In this document: in pieces, positions 16,001-28,607 of the stretch
Layout: the number at the start of each line of letters is the position of its first letter
Numbering within the stretch: the stretch's first letter is position 1
From: Membranipora membranacea
Taxonomy: Eukaryota; Bryozoa; Gymnolaemata; Cheilostomatida; Membraniporidae
DNA: 64,000 nt
NCBI GenBank assembly: GCA_914767715.1
Contig: OU612070.1
Coordinates: forward strand, 12,789,501-12,853,500
Direction: 5' to 3'
Notes under the pieces: model-generated
Told to the model about the DNA's origin: nothing
Seen by the model: only the letters and a program-made list of their open reading frames with translations
Database searches by the model: none
Made by a program: the position numbers and the translations under genes

Positions 16001-17828
16001 CTGTGCTGAACTTGGCTCCATTTTCTACAGCTTCTGTGAACTGCTATTCTAAAGCATTCTTGTTTTATATTTATTACTCGGAAACAAAATAACTTTAAAA
16101 GAGAGGGAGTTTATGTTTGTGTCTTCAACACTTCTGTGACCCAAGGATGATCGTGCCTTAATTCCCTTATTCAATCATTTGCAATTTCTTGGGTGAGGCT
16201 AAAATGCTGCTTTTCTGGGAGTGTTCCCCCCGAGTCCACAGCATCAGATTGTGCCATGTATAAATACATGTAAGAGGAATTATAAAATGCAGACATCTTT
16301 CCTTAAATTTGGCACCTGTTCATCCGTTCAGGTAAATCTAGTTCAAGTTGAGAGTTATACACCGGCCAATAACACACAACGATCGGCCCGCCTGAACACA
16401 GTCACCAAACCAACATCAAAAACTGTGCTCAGGTCAAAATGTCCTATCATCAAATACTGGCACGTCTAAATGAATATTTTATTTTCATCTGTGACATTAT
16501 GTTTATACATCATGAGATTTCAACGTTATTGAATAGATCAGTAGTGGATTTTTTCATCATCGTCTTAATCGTTGATCAGTAATAAAGCCTGTTATATATA
16601 TATCTCTTCGTAATTACGTACACAACAGCAATATTTTGCAAATACAAAATTCTCACCTCGACCTGCAGAGCGAGCTCTCGAGACGGTACCATGATGACAG
16701 CTCTTGGCGCAGTGACACTTAGTCCTGAGGGGTTCATTTCCTCTCTGTAAGTGGATAATTTTTGAAGCAGAGGTAGAAGATAGGCTAACGTCTTACCGCA
16801 GCCTGTTTCAGCAGCGCATATGACATTTTGGGACTCCAGTATGGCCGGTATTGCTTCAGACTGATCAAAAGAAAAGATGGATATCAAATCAAATTAGGTG
16901 CTCCACATCTTGGGGTATATAATTTTTGATAGCTTGGCTTATATAAAATACATTGAGTTGGCTATTAATAACTTAATTTTGGTAATGTTTATGGTCGATA
17001 ATTGAGTCATTCTTTTGCATTGAACCCACTGCCATGTTTGGTAATAATTAAAAAGTAAAACTAGCAGTAAAAATTTACCTGTATGTGGCTCGGTTTGACG
17101 AGGTTGTCTGCTTCCAGTAATGAGACTAGCGGCTCACTCAGACCTAGATCTCCAAATTTGACTCCCTCCACAAGATGATCTGCCTGTCCAAACAAATAAA
17201 TAATGTTCAGCTTATTGAACACATACGCTGATTTAAACGTGTTTCAACAGCATCGAGAAATTATGACAATTATAAGCTGTAGTTTATGCAATTTAACGGA
17301 GAGTTATCAGAACATAACTTTCTTAGAAGGTTTATAAAGTTACCTTTGAGTGAGTGTTTATAGTGAAGAAATCTCCCTTCGACTTGTAATGTAGCCATCC
17401 ACCCGACGCAAGAAATTTCAGAGGAATTGGTTCATTATCTTTGTTTCCATATTTATTATCTGAAAAAGATGGTTGCAAATTGATGATTTGATTCAAAAAA
17501 GTATGAAAAAGACCGCAAAACAGAACTGTCTCAGCCAGTGAAAGTACATGTTTCAGAATACTACAAACAGCTCGGAAACTTTCATTATGCATAGATTCCT
17601 TAAATCTTTATATACTTATTATATACCAGTGTTACCTTTATAGTGATTGAACTCTTTTCTTTTGCAGGATATGACTATTTGCGAGTGTTTTGCATTTGTA
17701 ATCACTGGAAGTATAACCTTACTCCTACCATGTTTTATCTTCGCTACGCGTCGCTTACTAACGCTTCGAGGTACTGTGATAGACGGTAAATCTTGTAGCT
17801 TTGCTGAGGAATGACGGCAGCGTTGAGC
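7049..17828 (-). CDS. DDX28: DEAD-box RNA helicase, DDX28-like (mitochondrial)
   Basis: ATP-dependent RNA helicase; in vertebrates DDX28 acts in mitochondrial large-ribosomal-subunit assembly. Eleven minus-strand exons join in phase: 17828-17636, 17459-17344, 17183-17079, 16860-16657, 11180-11109, 10708-10514, 9923-9734, 9209-9064, 8552-8460, 8026-7874 and 7165-7049 (TGA). Motifs in order are AAETGCGKT (Walker A), PSREL, TTPGSL, DEAD, SAT, SDIASRGVD and HRVGRVGR. N-terminal resemblance includes LKFLASGGW and GDFFTINTHSK, and FADLGL-like KFGDLGLSEP precedes the helicase core. The C-terminus is Arg/Lys-rich. The visible part is about 525 residues, near the usual length. The first coding exon with the start codon and targeting signal is not identified; exon 17828-17636 follows an AG acceptor with an in-frame stop just before it. 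The gene is head-to-head with CRIPT. The intron 16656-11181 contains an opposite-strand collagen gene. Confidence 0.92.
7636..7783 (+). mobile_element. MITE-like element, copy 1
   Basis: A non-coding element of about 148 bp bounded by TATCTCTGATC and GATCAGAGATA, an 11-bp terminal inverted repeat. It lies in a helicase intron. The copy at 9477-9611 matches it in the opposite orientation, including the inner ACCATCACAAGGA and GGCGGG blocks. Superfamily unknown. Confidence 0.7.
9477..9611 (-). mobile_element. MITE-like element, copy 2 (inverted)
   Basis: This copy of about 135 bp is the reverse complement of the element at 7636-7783, with several differences. It is bounded by TATCTCTGATC and the decayed end AATCATAGATA. 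It lies in another intron of the same helicase gene, about 1.8 kb away. Confidence 0.7.
11695..11701 (+). promoter_or_regulatory. TATA box of the nested collagen gene
   Basis: TATATAA lies about 90 bp upstream of the proposed ATG (11786). The interval fits a first exon beginning near 11725. The position deep inside the helicase intron, on the opposite strand, implies an independent promoter. Confidence 0.55.
12025..12446 (+). repeat. 62-bp direct duplication in collagen intron 1
   Basis: 12025-12086 and 12385-12446 are nearly identical: both run from AGCGATATCATACGG to CATTCAACAAAATC and differ at about two positions, with a 360-bp offset. The second copy sits just upstream of the acceptor of exon 12466-12610. 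The first copy is followed by a T-rich tract but by no matching exon. Confidence 0.85.
14058..14306 (-). mobile_element. tRNA-derived SINE within the collagen domain
   Basis: On the minus strand a tRNA-like head has an A box TGGCTCAGTGG (14294-14284) and a B box GGTTCGAATCC (14241-14231). It is followed by an unrelated body and ends near duplicated TTGGTTAAAAT motifs at 14055-14078. The collagen frame reads ACC GGT GTT before it and GTT GTC GGA after it, so the element appears inserted into a once-continuous Gly-X-Y stretch. GTTG on both sides may be a short target-site duplication. Confidence 0.7.
14413..14745 (+). repeat. Internal 126-135-bp repeats of the collagen domain
   Basis: A block beginning GGAGCCATGGGA and encoding GAMGQKGHRGHPGLNGN starts at 14413, 14539 and 14674, giving units of 42 and 45 codons. 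The unit multiplied in whole Gly-X-Y triplets. The first copy has TAG for the Gln codon and the second has TAG for the Lys codon; only the third is open. Confidence 0.85.
15493..16656. other. Remainder of the helicase intron
   Basis: AT-rich DNA between the collagen stop and the next helicase exon. It holds no supported exon or RNA gene, and presumably includes the 3' UTR of the nested gene. Confidence 0.5.
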
Positions 17829-18869
17829 CTAAAAACACAAATATAGTATGTGATTTAGAGGCAGCAAAATAATCATATCACAATAAAACATGAAGTCATA
17901 ACAGGAGATCATTTCATTATGTTTTGTAGTAAGGAAACATGGCCATATCCTGGAGACAGCTCTGGTATTGCAAGCAACCACTCTACATTGCCTAATGGAT
18001 TATAATCTTAATCAGCAAAGCATAGCAAAGTATTTGCAACTGCACATATATGTCTACTAATCAATGCCTGCATTAATTTGGTCCTGTAGTGTAGCTGTAT
18101 TGTACTAACAGGATGAGGATTTTGGTACACCCTTCCCCTGGCAGAGGGGATGAGAGTACAATACTGAGTCTAAGCAAGTGGTTAACGCCTTGGTCTAAAA
18201 TCCCTCCAACATAAAGCCTCTGTAAACGAGGCCTGTGTGAGCTTGATTAAAGGGGTTGGATAATATTAACTCAATCAAACATGAACTGAGAGCAGGAAGA
18301 AAGTAACACTAAAACTAATCATTTAATGAATACAATATTATATATATCATATATATATATATATATATGAATATATCAATCAAGTCTGCAGAAATTACTT
18401 CTTTGCCTCATCATGCATAGTCAGAAATACCTTAAAACTCCCAAATGGTAAACCTCTTACTGTGATACAGAAAAACATACCACATAGCTCAAGAGACTCT
18501 TCATACTCTGTCACTGTCTCTCAATTTGCTGTTTAGCTGTTTATCATCACTAACTAATTTCATGCATGCACCTTACTGTGTGGTGATACAACAGCGGAGC
18601 CTATGCGTTGCTAGATTTGTAGTTGTTACTGTACATAACCACAATCTCATAAATCAACTGCGGCCGCTTACACTCTGCCCTCAATTATAGAGAGGGAAAT
18701 CCATAAAATTAGGCTAAACCATTTGTTATGATTTTTCTGGTCAGAGAACTCTCAAACTTGATATCTACCTGATTAAAAGAGCTGAAGTCAGTTTGTGCCC
18801 TGCCCCTACAACACAAGGGAAGCTTTCTATTTGATTACTAATACTCATATCCAGATTGGCAGGACAGCC
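17829..18869. promoter_or_regulatory. Divergent intergenic region, helicase/CRIPT
   Basis: About 1 kb separates the first visible helicase exon (minus) from the CRIPT start codon (plus). It should contain the missing first helicase exon and a shared or back-to-back promoter. An (AT)n microsatellite lies near 18342-18368. No TATA box can be assigned with confidence. Confidence 0.45.
18332..18376. repeat. (AT)n microsatellite
   Basis: An alternating AT/TA tract, interrupted once or twice, in the region between the helicase and CRIPT genes. Confidence 0.8.
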
Positions 18870-21800
18870 ATGGTTTGTGAGAAATGTATGTATAGATGTT
18901 GATATCAGTCATTATCATTGTTGTGGCTTTTCTTTTTCACTTTGACAATAGTCTTTGACTTACTACTTTTTATCAATCTTTAATTCCATATACATACATA
19001 GTAGGACTAACTGCATTTCCTGGCTGGCATTGCTTTGAGGTTCTATGATCAACTCAAACAACCAACTAGAACTAGAGACAAAATGTTCAAAAACTTTTGC
19101 CCACACTCAACCGATGATTGCTAGTACTGATCTGAGGATAGCATATCCCAACACTCTGGTCCACAAACAGTCAGCAACACAATAACACATAGTTGTAAAA
19201 ATTTGTTTAGTAAATGGTCATCTGCCACACATCTCTGATAAAAGACCATCCGATTATGACTAATACCCATCTGGCAGTGCTAACTGCACATCCATTTAAC
19301 CATATACCAATCTCAAAGTTTGACTGCCAAGAACCCATCCAACCAACATTGCCAAATACCAATCCGCATGGGTTCTCAGCACAGCAGTTACTGAATGACT
19401 TATGCTGCTGCAGAAACTGAGACTGATACTGAGCACTCGTCGTCAAGGGTGGTTGGAAAACAATTGAAACATGTTCACTTCTACTCAACATACCATTTTT
19501 CATTTGGGGCTCATTCATTCATTACTGAGTGTTCAGAATCCCAAATATTTTATGCACTTGATACTTGATGTCCTGAGCGAGCAATGTAATGAATGAGTGA
19601 AAATAATTGCTGTACTGGTACGCAACTATTACTTAAGCCATGAAGTTTGATCCAACATCCTTGCAGTCTCAAAGTCACTTGCCAACATTTTAGCTGTAGG
19701 ACTATCAGTAGGGGTTTTAATGCTGAATCAGGCCAACTTAATCTACATCTAGATAATTTTATGATGATTGATTATGCTTATTTTCAAATTATTTGTAGGT
19801 CAATCAAAACTGGGTAAAGTGATTACTCCTGACCCATGGAAAAGTGGAGCCAGAAACACTACAGGTTTGTTGTTGTAACCAACACCAAATAGCTGATCTA
19901 AGATATTACCTGCATCTTTTCCAAGCAAGCAATCTATTTTGACTATATCTATTGTCGCCCTGAATACCCAAGTCAGAACCGAGATCGGTATTTTGAAATA
20001 ATATCCAGATTATTATAATATATCAGTGATGTATCAATATTAGTCAGTTAAAGTTTTCTACACCTTTGACTTTACAAGAGGGCAATTTTATCTGAAACAG
20101 AATGGCTTTGTAGAGGGCAGAATCATTTATTCAGGAAATCAGTGTATCAAATTTCATCAAGGCTGCGCTGTCAAGGAAGAAGCCAACAGTCCACAGAAAA
20201 ACTGACTTTACATAATATGAGATCGATCTAAATCCTCTACTTCCTCGCTGAGCAGTTACGGTATTAAATTTTCATTTAAGTAATTATCTTATCATGTTTC
20301 ATCAGGACACAAATCCTAAATTCATACTGCACTATAGAAGTTGTATGTTCTTTGTGTTAAAACACCCAGAGCTTGTGTGTTCTATTTCCAGGTGCTGGTG
20401 GCAGAATTGTTGGAGAAAATAAAGCACTGACCTCTAAGAAAAGCAGAATGAATCCACATATGAAGGGCTTTGAGAAATGTAGGATATGCAAGACATCAGT
20501 GCATCAGGTTGGATCTCATTACTGCCAAGGCTGCGCTTACAAGAAAGGTACTAGAATGTCTCTTATGTTACTGTTGACCGGTGAAGTTGTTTCAACTGGT
20601 GAAAAAGACAGGGTTAATCCAGGGTCCTAACCATAGACTTAATATATTAAGTTTATTGTCTTAACCAAACCAGAGTCTCTGGCCTTGGTAGAGTTTATGG
20701 TTTTTTATTGCAATAACTAGTTCTGGTGACACCAAACAGTATCTAATTCGTTTTCATTTTGAGTAGCTAGGATTTTGGAACATATGCAGTTTCAATTACT
20801 ACTAGTATTATAAAAATTCATTATAAGAAAGGTATTGCAAAGAGTCGGGATTAATCTAAAGTTTCTTCAATCTCCTAGCAATCCAGCATACAAAACTGAA
20901 TTTTTCCAAAGTTCCCAAATCAAAACAACCTGGCGGAAAATTATAAAGTTTCTGAACATTCAGCTGCCCCTGATGTGTTTGGGTTATCAAATGTTCAACT
21001 TAGATTATAATTTAAACTGTGCAATTCCCGAGCAATTGCAGGGTAAAGATGCAGACCTGCTTGCAATATTTTTTTTATTTTTAGGCGTTCAATACACGTC
21101 ATCCCTTCAAACAAGGGGTAATGAAATCAGACGCAATTAGCACGTGTCATACACATAAAAATTCCTTGACAAAGTTCCTCATGCATTATGATGTAGGCGT
21201 GCTGCTATGTTCATAGAAAGATTTTTTCCTGGTTTGCATTCAGGGTAAAACTTTTTTTTCTGCTACCCGATCGAAAAACCAGGCGGCAAGTATTTTGTTG
21301 CCACAAGAATTCACCAAAACCGTTTGAATAAGTGGAAAGTTTTGAGATGACTAGTCAAATATCATCATTTTTCTGCCTCAAATTGTGTTTAAAATCTTTA
21401 ATTCGGCCATAAATACTGATTCAAATGTCCTAGCCTAAGTCCTAAGAAAAAAATAGCCACAGTTTCTGATTGTTGCATTCCTATCAATGATTTTACACCA
21501 AAGTTTTTGCTATTATCAATTTTAGTGATCTCTATGTTAGCATGTTTGGGACTGGCACGGCTCTATAAATGCTGTAATATGAGCAGTGATCTATATTTGG
21601 ATGGGGGACACCTCAAAATAACATCACGATTAAAGATTGAATCATAGAGTATCCTTTTCCATAGAGGATATGAAGGGTGAACTTTAATCTGTAGCATGTT
21701 TGTCCACTCCGGTCAAATTTTGACATACCGGAACAATTTAATTTAAATGTCCAGTTGCCTCAAATTACCGTAAATTTTGAGGATAAACTTGAAAACAAAA

Positions 21801-24800
21801 TAAAATAGGATGCATCTTTTTATAGATGTCAAAAGTGCACCAAAAGTAGGTGAGATGAAAATAGATCCACTAGATTTGTATCTCATGTTCATCACACATG
21901 TTAAATGGTTAATAAATAATTTTGAATAGTATAAATCCCTGTTACAGGGAGTGGCTTATTTTGGTCAAGCCTAGCCTCGCCGAGTTCTCCGAATGTTTCT
22001 TTTTTCTAACATTGAACTCATGGCGCACCACTGCAAGTTCCCTGAAAAAAAGCAACTCAATAAATTTAATCATAAATGGTGAATGAATGTGTAGCAGCGA
22101 TAAAAGTCAAAGAATTATTGAACCGCAATGTTCCTTCTCTCTCTCCACCTTTCATAGAATGTAATCCTGTTGGTACCCTAGTTTTAAACTTGAAGGACCT
22201 ATATTTGGATGAATGATGAATTAAATTTCGAGGCAAAGTTATCACATTTATGATCGAAAGTTTAACAATAAAGGTGAAAATCTAGCTTCAATCAACACAC
22301 AAAAATAGTTACAGTTTTAATTCACCTAGATACAACCTTCAGCTGTGCTGTACCACTGCGCAACACACAAGTCTTGTGGAGTGGTATAATTCCTAAAAAA
22401 TAGTAACACTTTTACTCCGCCTATAATAAATTCATTAGTAAATTGAGTTGAACCACTGCTGTCTTCGTATGACATTTCTAAGTGGACTATATTAGGTTAG
22501 GGGTAGGGGGCATATTTAATGGCGTCATTAGGCATCAAACGATCAACACAATCAAATATGTGGGAGTCGATGAGAGTAACATTACAGCATAAGTGAGCTA
22601 TCCTATCTCTGTGATAACATGCTGTGAAGGAGTGTCATACTATCCACTTAGCATGGGTTCCTATATTGAGTAACACACCTGGATTGGGGTCATGAACATA
22701 CCCCTTCCTAGAATAGATGTTATCTTTTTATGATAGGTGGCTATGGCGGATACGACTGCCAAGAAATATAATTTGTGATGACCCGGGGTTAACCTACAGT
22801 CAAATTTGTGAGTTTTTCATGTAAATAAAAGTGATTCAGGTAGTGTTTGTAACAAATGTTTTAAATTGTCCCCAATAATGTGAATGTTTTAAAAAGTTAA
22901 TTAAACAATCACAACAATTGAAACAAACTAAGGCAGCTAATGAGGCAGCGAGTTACAGTGATGTCATGAGTTCGATGAGATTTCTAAATCCTGTTCCTTT
23001 TGTTTTGATACAAAATATATCACCTTAGGTGGATTTGTTTACGAGTTGGAGAATCACATCAATGATTTGAAATTGTTGAGCCTAAGAATTTTGCTGATCA
23101 GTTTCTAAACATTCTATGACATTTCGTGCTGAATATTCCATTGTGCGTTCTGAAAGAGAAGTGGGCCCACTTTTTTTGTTGCGGACATGGCACCACTAAA
23201 GCAAGCAGCATGGCCGACTAGTGGCTCCAGACAAAATTATCACTGAAAACAAGCAAACCCTGGTCAAATAACGCTCCTGGGCTAAAAATAGACGTGAGTT
23301 TTGTGAGACAATCTTGTGCCAAAATCTCCTTTTCCTCTTTTACTGTTTCTCATGTCTCTTGTTGTTTCCCAAAGCTGTGAGAAACACTGATCCAGTTTGT
23401 TGTTTCGGAGTACTATGACTCTGTTGCTGTTGACATTTTTGCTGCAAATTTGCTTCACATTGTCAGCATGGAGAATCATAACGGCGCCAGAAGTCTTGAA
23501 GAAGAACTCTTGAAATCCCTGAAATTAATAGGTTAAGCACAGGTTTCAATTATTGTGACATTTTGAAAACTTTTCTGTTCAATGACTTCTTAAATTTCAG
23601 AAGAAAAGTCATAATAACATCTTGATATCTTATCCAGACAACTTAATACTGCTTAACCAGTCATTAAATCTTCCACCGACGGTTAAATCTCTTAAACTCT
23701 GTGACCGGTTATCAGCTGAGGCGGAAAGTGCTGAATCAGAAGGGTTGTAATACTTCCTCTTAGTAGGCCTACAATTCAATCATGGTATAAATAAAAATTC
23801 GAAAAGGGAATCAAAATTTAAACAATGGTCAGTTTCGACCGCAATTTTTAACCGGACAAGGATGTCTGAATTTCTGCAACTACAGGCCTGTTTATGGTAG
23901 ATCCCTTTCAATGATTCCTGGTATGTCATATACTTTAGAAGTCGCTTCACTAGACATTGGCCTTTAAATCCGAGCTTGAAATCTGTTTTACTCAAGGGGA
24001 TACTGGATGCGTATGTACAAGTCATTTTGACCTTCTGTTTTGTCCAGTACCATTCAAAAGATTTGTATTTATAGTTCTGAAGGAGTTTGAAACTGCATTA
24101 TTTGGTATTTGAAACTGATTCATGCCTGTCAATCCAGGCCTCTGCTAACTTATCACGACTCCATAGCTTACGCTGTCATTATGGTACTCGTCATATGGAA
24201 AGATTTTATCCCCAGGGATCAGAAAAATGTTGACCGTCATCCAACTGCCAAGAAATAGCTATTATACCAATTATATGAAATGTCCTGATCACCAAAAATA
24301 AATTTGGAAACGAAAATCGGATTCATGGCAACGTGGTATGTGGGAGGTAGGAGGTATTAAATAGTGCAATTTCCCAAATTTGGTATCATTGCTATTTATC
24401 AAAGCAAAACGCAGTACACAGTTCATGACGCATAAAATGCTATGTATATTATGATAAGTATATTATATGAAGTAATAGCGATATTGAGTGTATGAATCCT
24501 TGTCAGAATATGACCAAAAGCGCTTTGTTAAACCTTGATGTCAAAAAAATTAGAGAAAAACCTGATTGAGGGTTTTTGCTGCATGATTGGTATGGGCTGC
24601 CTGATGTTGAAATATGGCCAATAGCCTCAGATTGTAGTATTTATGCAATACATGTTATGTAGATTGTTCTGTGGGTAGGTAGTAGATTATCATGTAGCAA
24701 TACATTGAAAGATTGGAATACAATGCGCATCCATGATATATCTATCAGAATTATCTACCCCCTTCTATCTGCAAAACTTTTCTTTAACCTCTGATAAATA

Positions 24801-26985
24801 CTCGCTGATAGACTTGCCTCGATAAACCTTTATCTGATGACCCAAAGCTGCCTCCAGTTTTATTTTGGTTTTCTTTCGACTCTGAAATCAATACTATGTA
24901 CAATCATGTTGGAAGTTTTAAGCTTTGCAATACCTCATCTGCCCTTAATCATCATTTGTTACTGGGCGGTCACTGTGCGAAAGGTGAAAAATCAGAACCC
25001 ATTTGCATGCATGGCATATCTTTTATCTGAATTCATCATGCTTTGCTGTAAACACTCTTGATTGAGCCAAAGAGTTAAAAAGTTTGAGCCAAGGAAATTG
25101 ACGTTTTCAGCATTTTTATCGGGGAAATTAACTCATTTCAAATGACGGATATCTTCTCTACCTCAATAACGCAGAGTTTTAGTTGTTTTCAATTTCCAAA
25201 AGGTTTTCGATCTAAAAAGTTTTTTGCTCAAGGACACATGGTTGAGAAACGCAGACTAAAAATACCTTCACATATGTATTTATATCTTTTTCATGATTGC
25301 TAACAAAGTGCAATGCTAAATCGATATGAACTGGTTGAAATTAAGTTTCAGAATCTATAATTCTGTCATTCTGTAATTCCGTAACTCTGTAATTCTGATA
25401 TAAAAAGAGTTTTTCTCGGTCTGACGTAAACATCTCAATTCACAACTGGCTATTGGTTGCCTCGCCTATATTTCCGAACTGGACAAGGATATTGGTCATT
25501 ATACTGAGGTCCACTTAGGTCAGCAAATTATAGTTATTCACACTTACAGTATTGTGTTGTGGGGAAAGGCAGCGTCAAAATGGTGCTGTAACTATATACA
25601 AACAGCTGGGATGAACCTCAATTATGATCTCCCTCCCTTTTTTATGAGGATTGCAAAATCAAGTAGGTGTATAAATGATTGGGCAGTCTATTTTATGTAT
25701 TCAGATTTATCTGTTGCCTTTAGGGTAAACATTTCACAACTGGAAATTCTATTTCTCTTCTCAAAAACAAATTTGCATTTTTGACCTGGTAATGCTGGAA
25801 GGTGAAACAAATTACATGTTTACACCAAAAATTGCTTAAGCCCTCAAACCCAAAATTATCCACAGATCAGAGTGATTTGAGAGTGGACATTGTACTACAG
25901 CGTCAAATCAGATAGTTTGCTAACTCAGGACATCTTTTTGAACCAAAAAGATGAGGTCTATACAACCTTACTAGATTATTTTGCCTATCAAGTTTCAAAA
26001 ATATAAAACACAACCTCAACACTACCCCCTACAAAGAATCGTATGCTTAAAATAAGGCGATCATTATCGGAAACAAATTAACTGCTCTATTTATTGATAA
26101 GTGCACTTTTCTGTATCCTGATTTTACGGCTTAACAGAAATATTTCAAACGCTTTCCGCATCTTTATAGATGGGCAAGCACTTTAATTTTTTCGCACATC
26201 CGCACACTTGGTTCATAATGAGGTTATTATTTTTAGACTGAAGGATGTGTTCATTAAGGTACGACATACTGAGTTCTACCTCATGGCGTGAAAACCGGAT
26301 TTTTATATTAGCAAAGTTTATGTAGATTGAGAATGATGATCCATTAATTGCCCATTTTAATCTTCTAAGGCCCTCGTGTCCTCCAACGCATCTGTTTTAC
26401 GGATATGAAAAATGCAAATTTTTTTACTTTTTGCGCTGGCTGTGAGAATATCTCTTTAATTTTAATAATTATATTGGTACATGTCATCTTGTGATTTTCG
26501 CTCCCTACCCGCCCAAGCCTGTCCATGGCAGATCTGCCGTTCTGGTACATATTATTTCCTGACACTCTTCCTGACTCTTTTTTGGTTTCTATTCCTTCCG
26601 ATCGTAAGTGTCAAAGGTCCACTAGAACGTGGTTATGTCCGTAAGGACTTTAATAAGATTTGTATCATTGATACAGTGATCACCAACTATACAGTAATGC
26701 CAGACTCCCCCAGAGATTCAATACAGCAAAAGGCACCAGGTGACTCAAAAATTTGTCAACTAATACAGGCTGACAAGAATGTTAGGTAACATAGGATTGT
26801 GATGACAAATTGCTGTTTCGAAACATCTAATCCCGTTAGGTAATAAATCGGCTAGAAGTGAATCTCTTTGTGACGGATTGAGTCACTTTTTTTATTACCT
26901 TCCTTTTTTTTTAATTGCAGGTATCTGTGCCATGTGTGGCAAGAAAATCGCCAGCACAAAAGCCTATAAGCAGAGCTCTACTTGA
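18870..26985 (+). CDS. CRIPT: CRIPT, cysteine-rich PDZ-binding protein
   Basis: Small conserved zinc-binding protein, first known as a PSD-95 PDZ partner and also linked to the minor spliceosome. Four exons join in phase: 18870-18885, 19799-19864, 20392-20547 and 26921-26985 (TGA). They give 100 residues, against about 101 usually. It starts MVCEKC; the next exon encodes KLGKVITPDPWKSGARNTT and the third ENKALTSKKSRMNP. The paired cysteines are VCEKC, CRICKTSVHQVGSHYCQGC and CAMCGKK. The end is KAYKQSST rather than the vertebrate QTSV, so the C-terminal PDZ-ligand form (x-S/T-x-V) is not kept. The last intron is 6.4 kb, far larger than the others. Start codon and splice phases are all consistent. 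Confidence 0.96.
20548..26920. other. Long last intron of CRIPT
   Basis: 6.4 kb of AT-rich DNA with no supported exon. It contains a short relic near 22346-22376 resembling the 3' end of the LINE at 41597-43589 (ACCACTGCGCAACACAC motif). It also has a small tandem array of CTGTAATTC-like units near 25358-25393. Open frames in it lack splice context or family resemblance. Confidence 0.5.
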
Positions 26986-28570
26986 GAGAGACAACTCCTA
27001 ATATATTATAAGATATCATTGCATGGTATGTTTAAGCTAGAATGCTGTGATGCCAGTATAATGACATCATAAACACGCTATTCATTCAGTCTGTGACTCC
27101 ACTTGCGAAGGTGGAATGTGGGTTGAAGAGATTTTTGAGGAAATTGCACTTCACCATAAACCCACAACTATGTTAGACATAAAGTTTTAAGTTCAACCTG
27201 TCTAGTTGATCCTATTGTTTTCTCACTTTTTTTAAATTAAAACGAAGTTTTCCATTGTCAATTTTTAAATGTGGGTGGATTTAAATGAGTTGTTATGCTA
27301 CCATCAGCAGTAAAGTCTAACTCATTGATCAGGCGTTGATGGAGAGAAAAGCCAGAAATCAAGGACATGCTTGAGACTAGTTTATCTTTACTCTTATAAC
27401 TGTATATATCCCTCCCCGCCTTGTCCTCAAGATATTTGCTCGCATGATTTCATGTATTGCAAATTTTTCCTGATACGCCTAGAGACACCGCATAGCTTGC
27501 TATTCCTTGTATTATATGAAGTAAACAGTGAATAACTGTATCTAATTTTAGTTACATTTTCTCGATCCTTTGTTCGGTAGATGAGCCAATTTCCGACCCG
27601 TATTTTTCGGAACTAGTAGCGTGGGCAGAGCAGCATATTTTGGACATTTCGTTGCCTTCTAAGTGATAAACAAGGGGATCATACTTGGTAATATAAGAAT
27701 TTGAGGTAGTATCATACTCTACAATACATCGTCTATTATTATTATCTAATTAATAGATTATCATCCTCATTACCAGCATCGATTGTTAATCTATGTTTCT
27801 TCACTACAACTATGTTGTTATTTTCTGGGTTTCATTGCTATTAAAGATTATTATGATTGCCAGTGTAGTGACCTCATAATTTTTACTTGTGAATCATGTT
27901 TTACTACGGCCAAAATCATCAAACCTATGACTGTTGATAAAAGAAACACAGTTGTCCGAATAATAGGTCTTATTCATGGACTGTGACATTACAAAATCAC
28001 CGAACCCGCTGTCAGGACGATCTGACCAGAGTCTAATGGCTTGGCGACTCACATGACTTCTGACATAGGAGAAAGATGCGAATAACTTTTTTGCTGTTTA
28101 GTGAAGTTCGATCTTATTAAATTCCTGTACAGTTTAAGAAATGATGCAAATGTCAGTATATTTTTATGAAATAAAGCTTGTTAATCCTACTATCAGAAAA
28201 ACCACATTATCGTCATTTCTCCAATTTATTTTGAAATTAATGTGACAAAATCGCTTTTCGATTACTTGAAAAACTTTCATCCCAAGAAAAGACAAAGATG
28301 AAACTTTGTAATCCTCGAATGAAATGCAAAGTATGTTATTAAAATATGTAGTGACTCTACCACAATACACAATATGGCGCGTGCCATGACAAGGGAAGAA
28401 ATCAAAGATATTCAGACGGGGCAGTTATCGATGAAGGAGGGCAAAAATGTGTAATTAGATTCTACTGGAGCTGGCACTTGTTGGTACTTGTCACCATGTT
28501 TTCTCCTACTATTTAGATTCCTGAGGTTAGTGACACCAAGACCATCTGTTGGAGCTGCGTGGTCACGTAG

Positions 28571-28607
28571 TTCTAGGGGAGGCATGGAGGCACTGCCTCC
28601 CCTAGAA
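28571..28607. repeat. Hairpin of a dispersed repeat, copy 1
   Basis: Arms TTCTAGGGGAGGCA and TGCCTCCCCTAGAA, 14 bp and perfectly complementary, are separated by 9 bp. The adjacent 40-50 bp to the right match, in reverse complement, the sequence left of the hairpin at 32371-32407 (CTGACATGGATTATT). Confidence 0.8.

Noticed and set aside
18170-18250. tRNA-like GTGGTTAACGCCTTGGTCT stretch
   Set aside because: No B box or cloverleaf; at best a very old SINE relic.
24837-25061. 74-codon + strand hydrophobic frame in the CRIPT last intron
   Set aside because: Composition-driven; no signal of a real exon or gene.
26481-26789. 102-codon + strand frame in the CRIPT last intron
   Set aside because: Hydrophobic by T-richness; no family likeness and no splice evidence.
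28374-28454. Short + strand frame starting MARAMTREEIKDIQ
   Set aside because: Looks protein-like, but it is only 26 codons, with no supported following exon or family.
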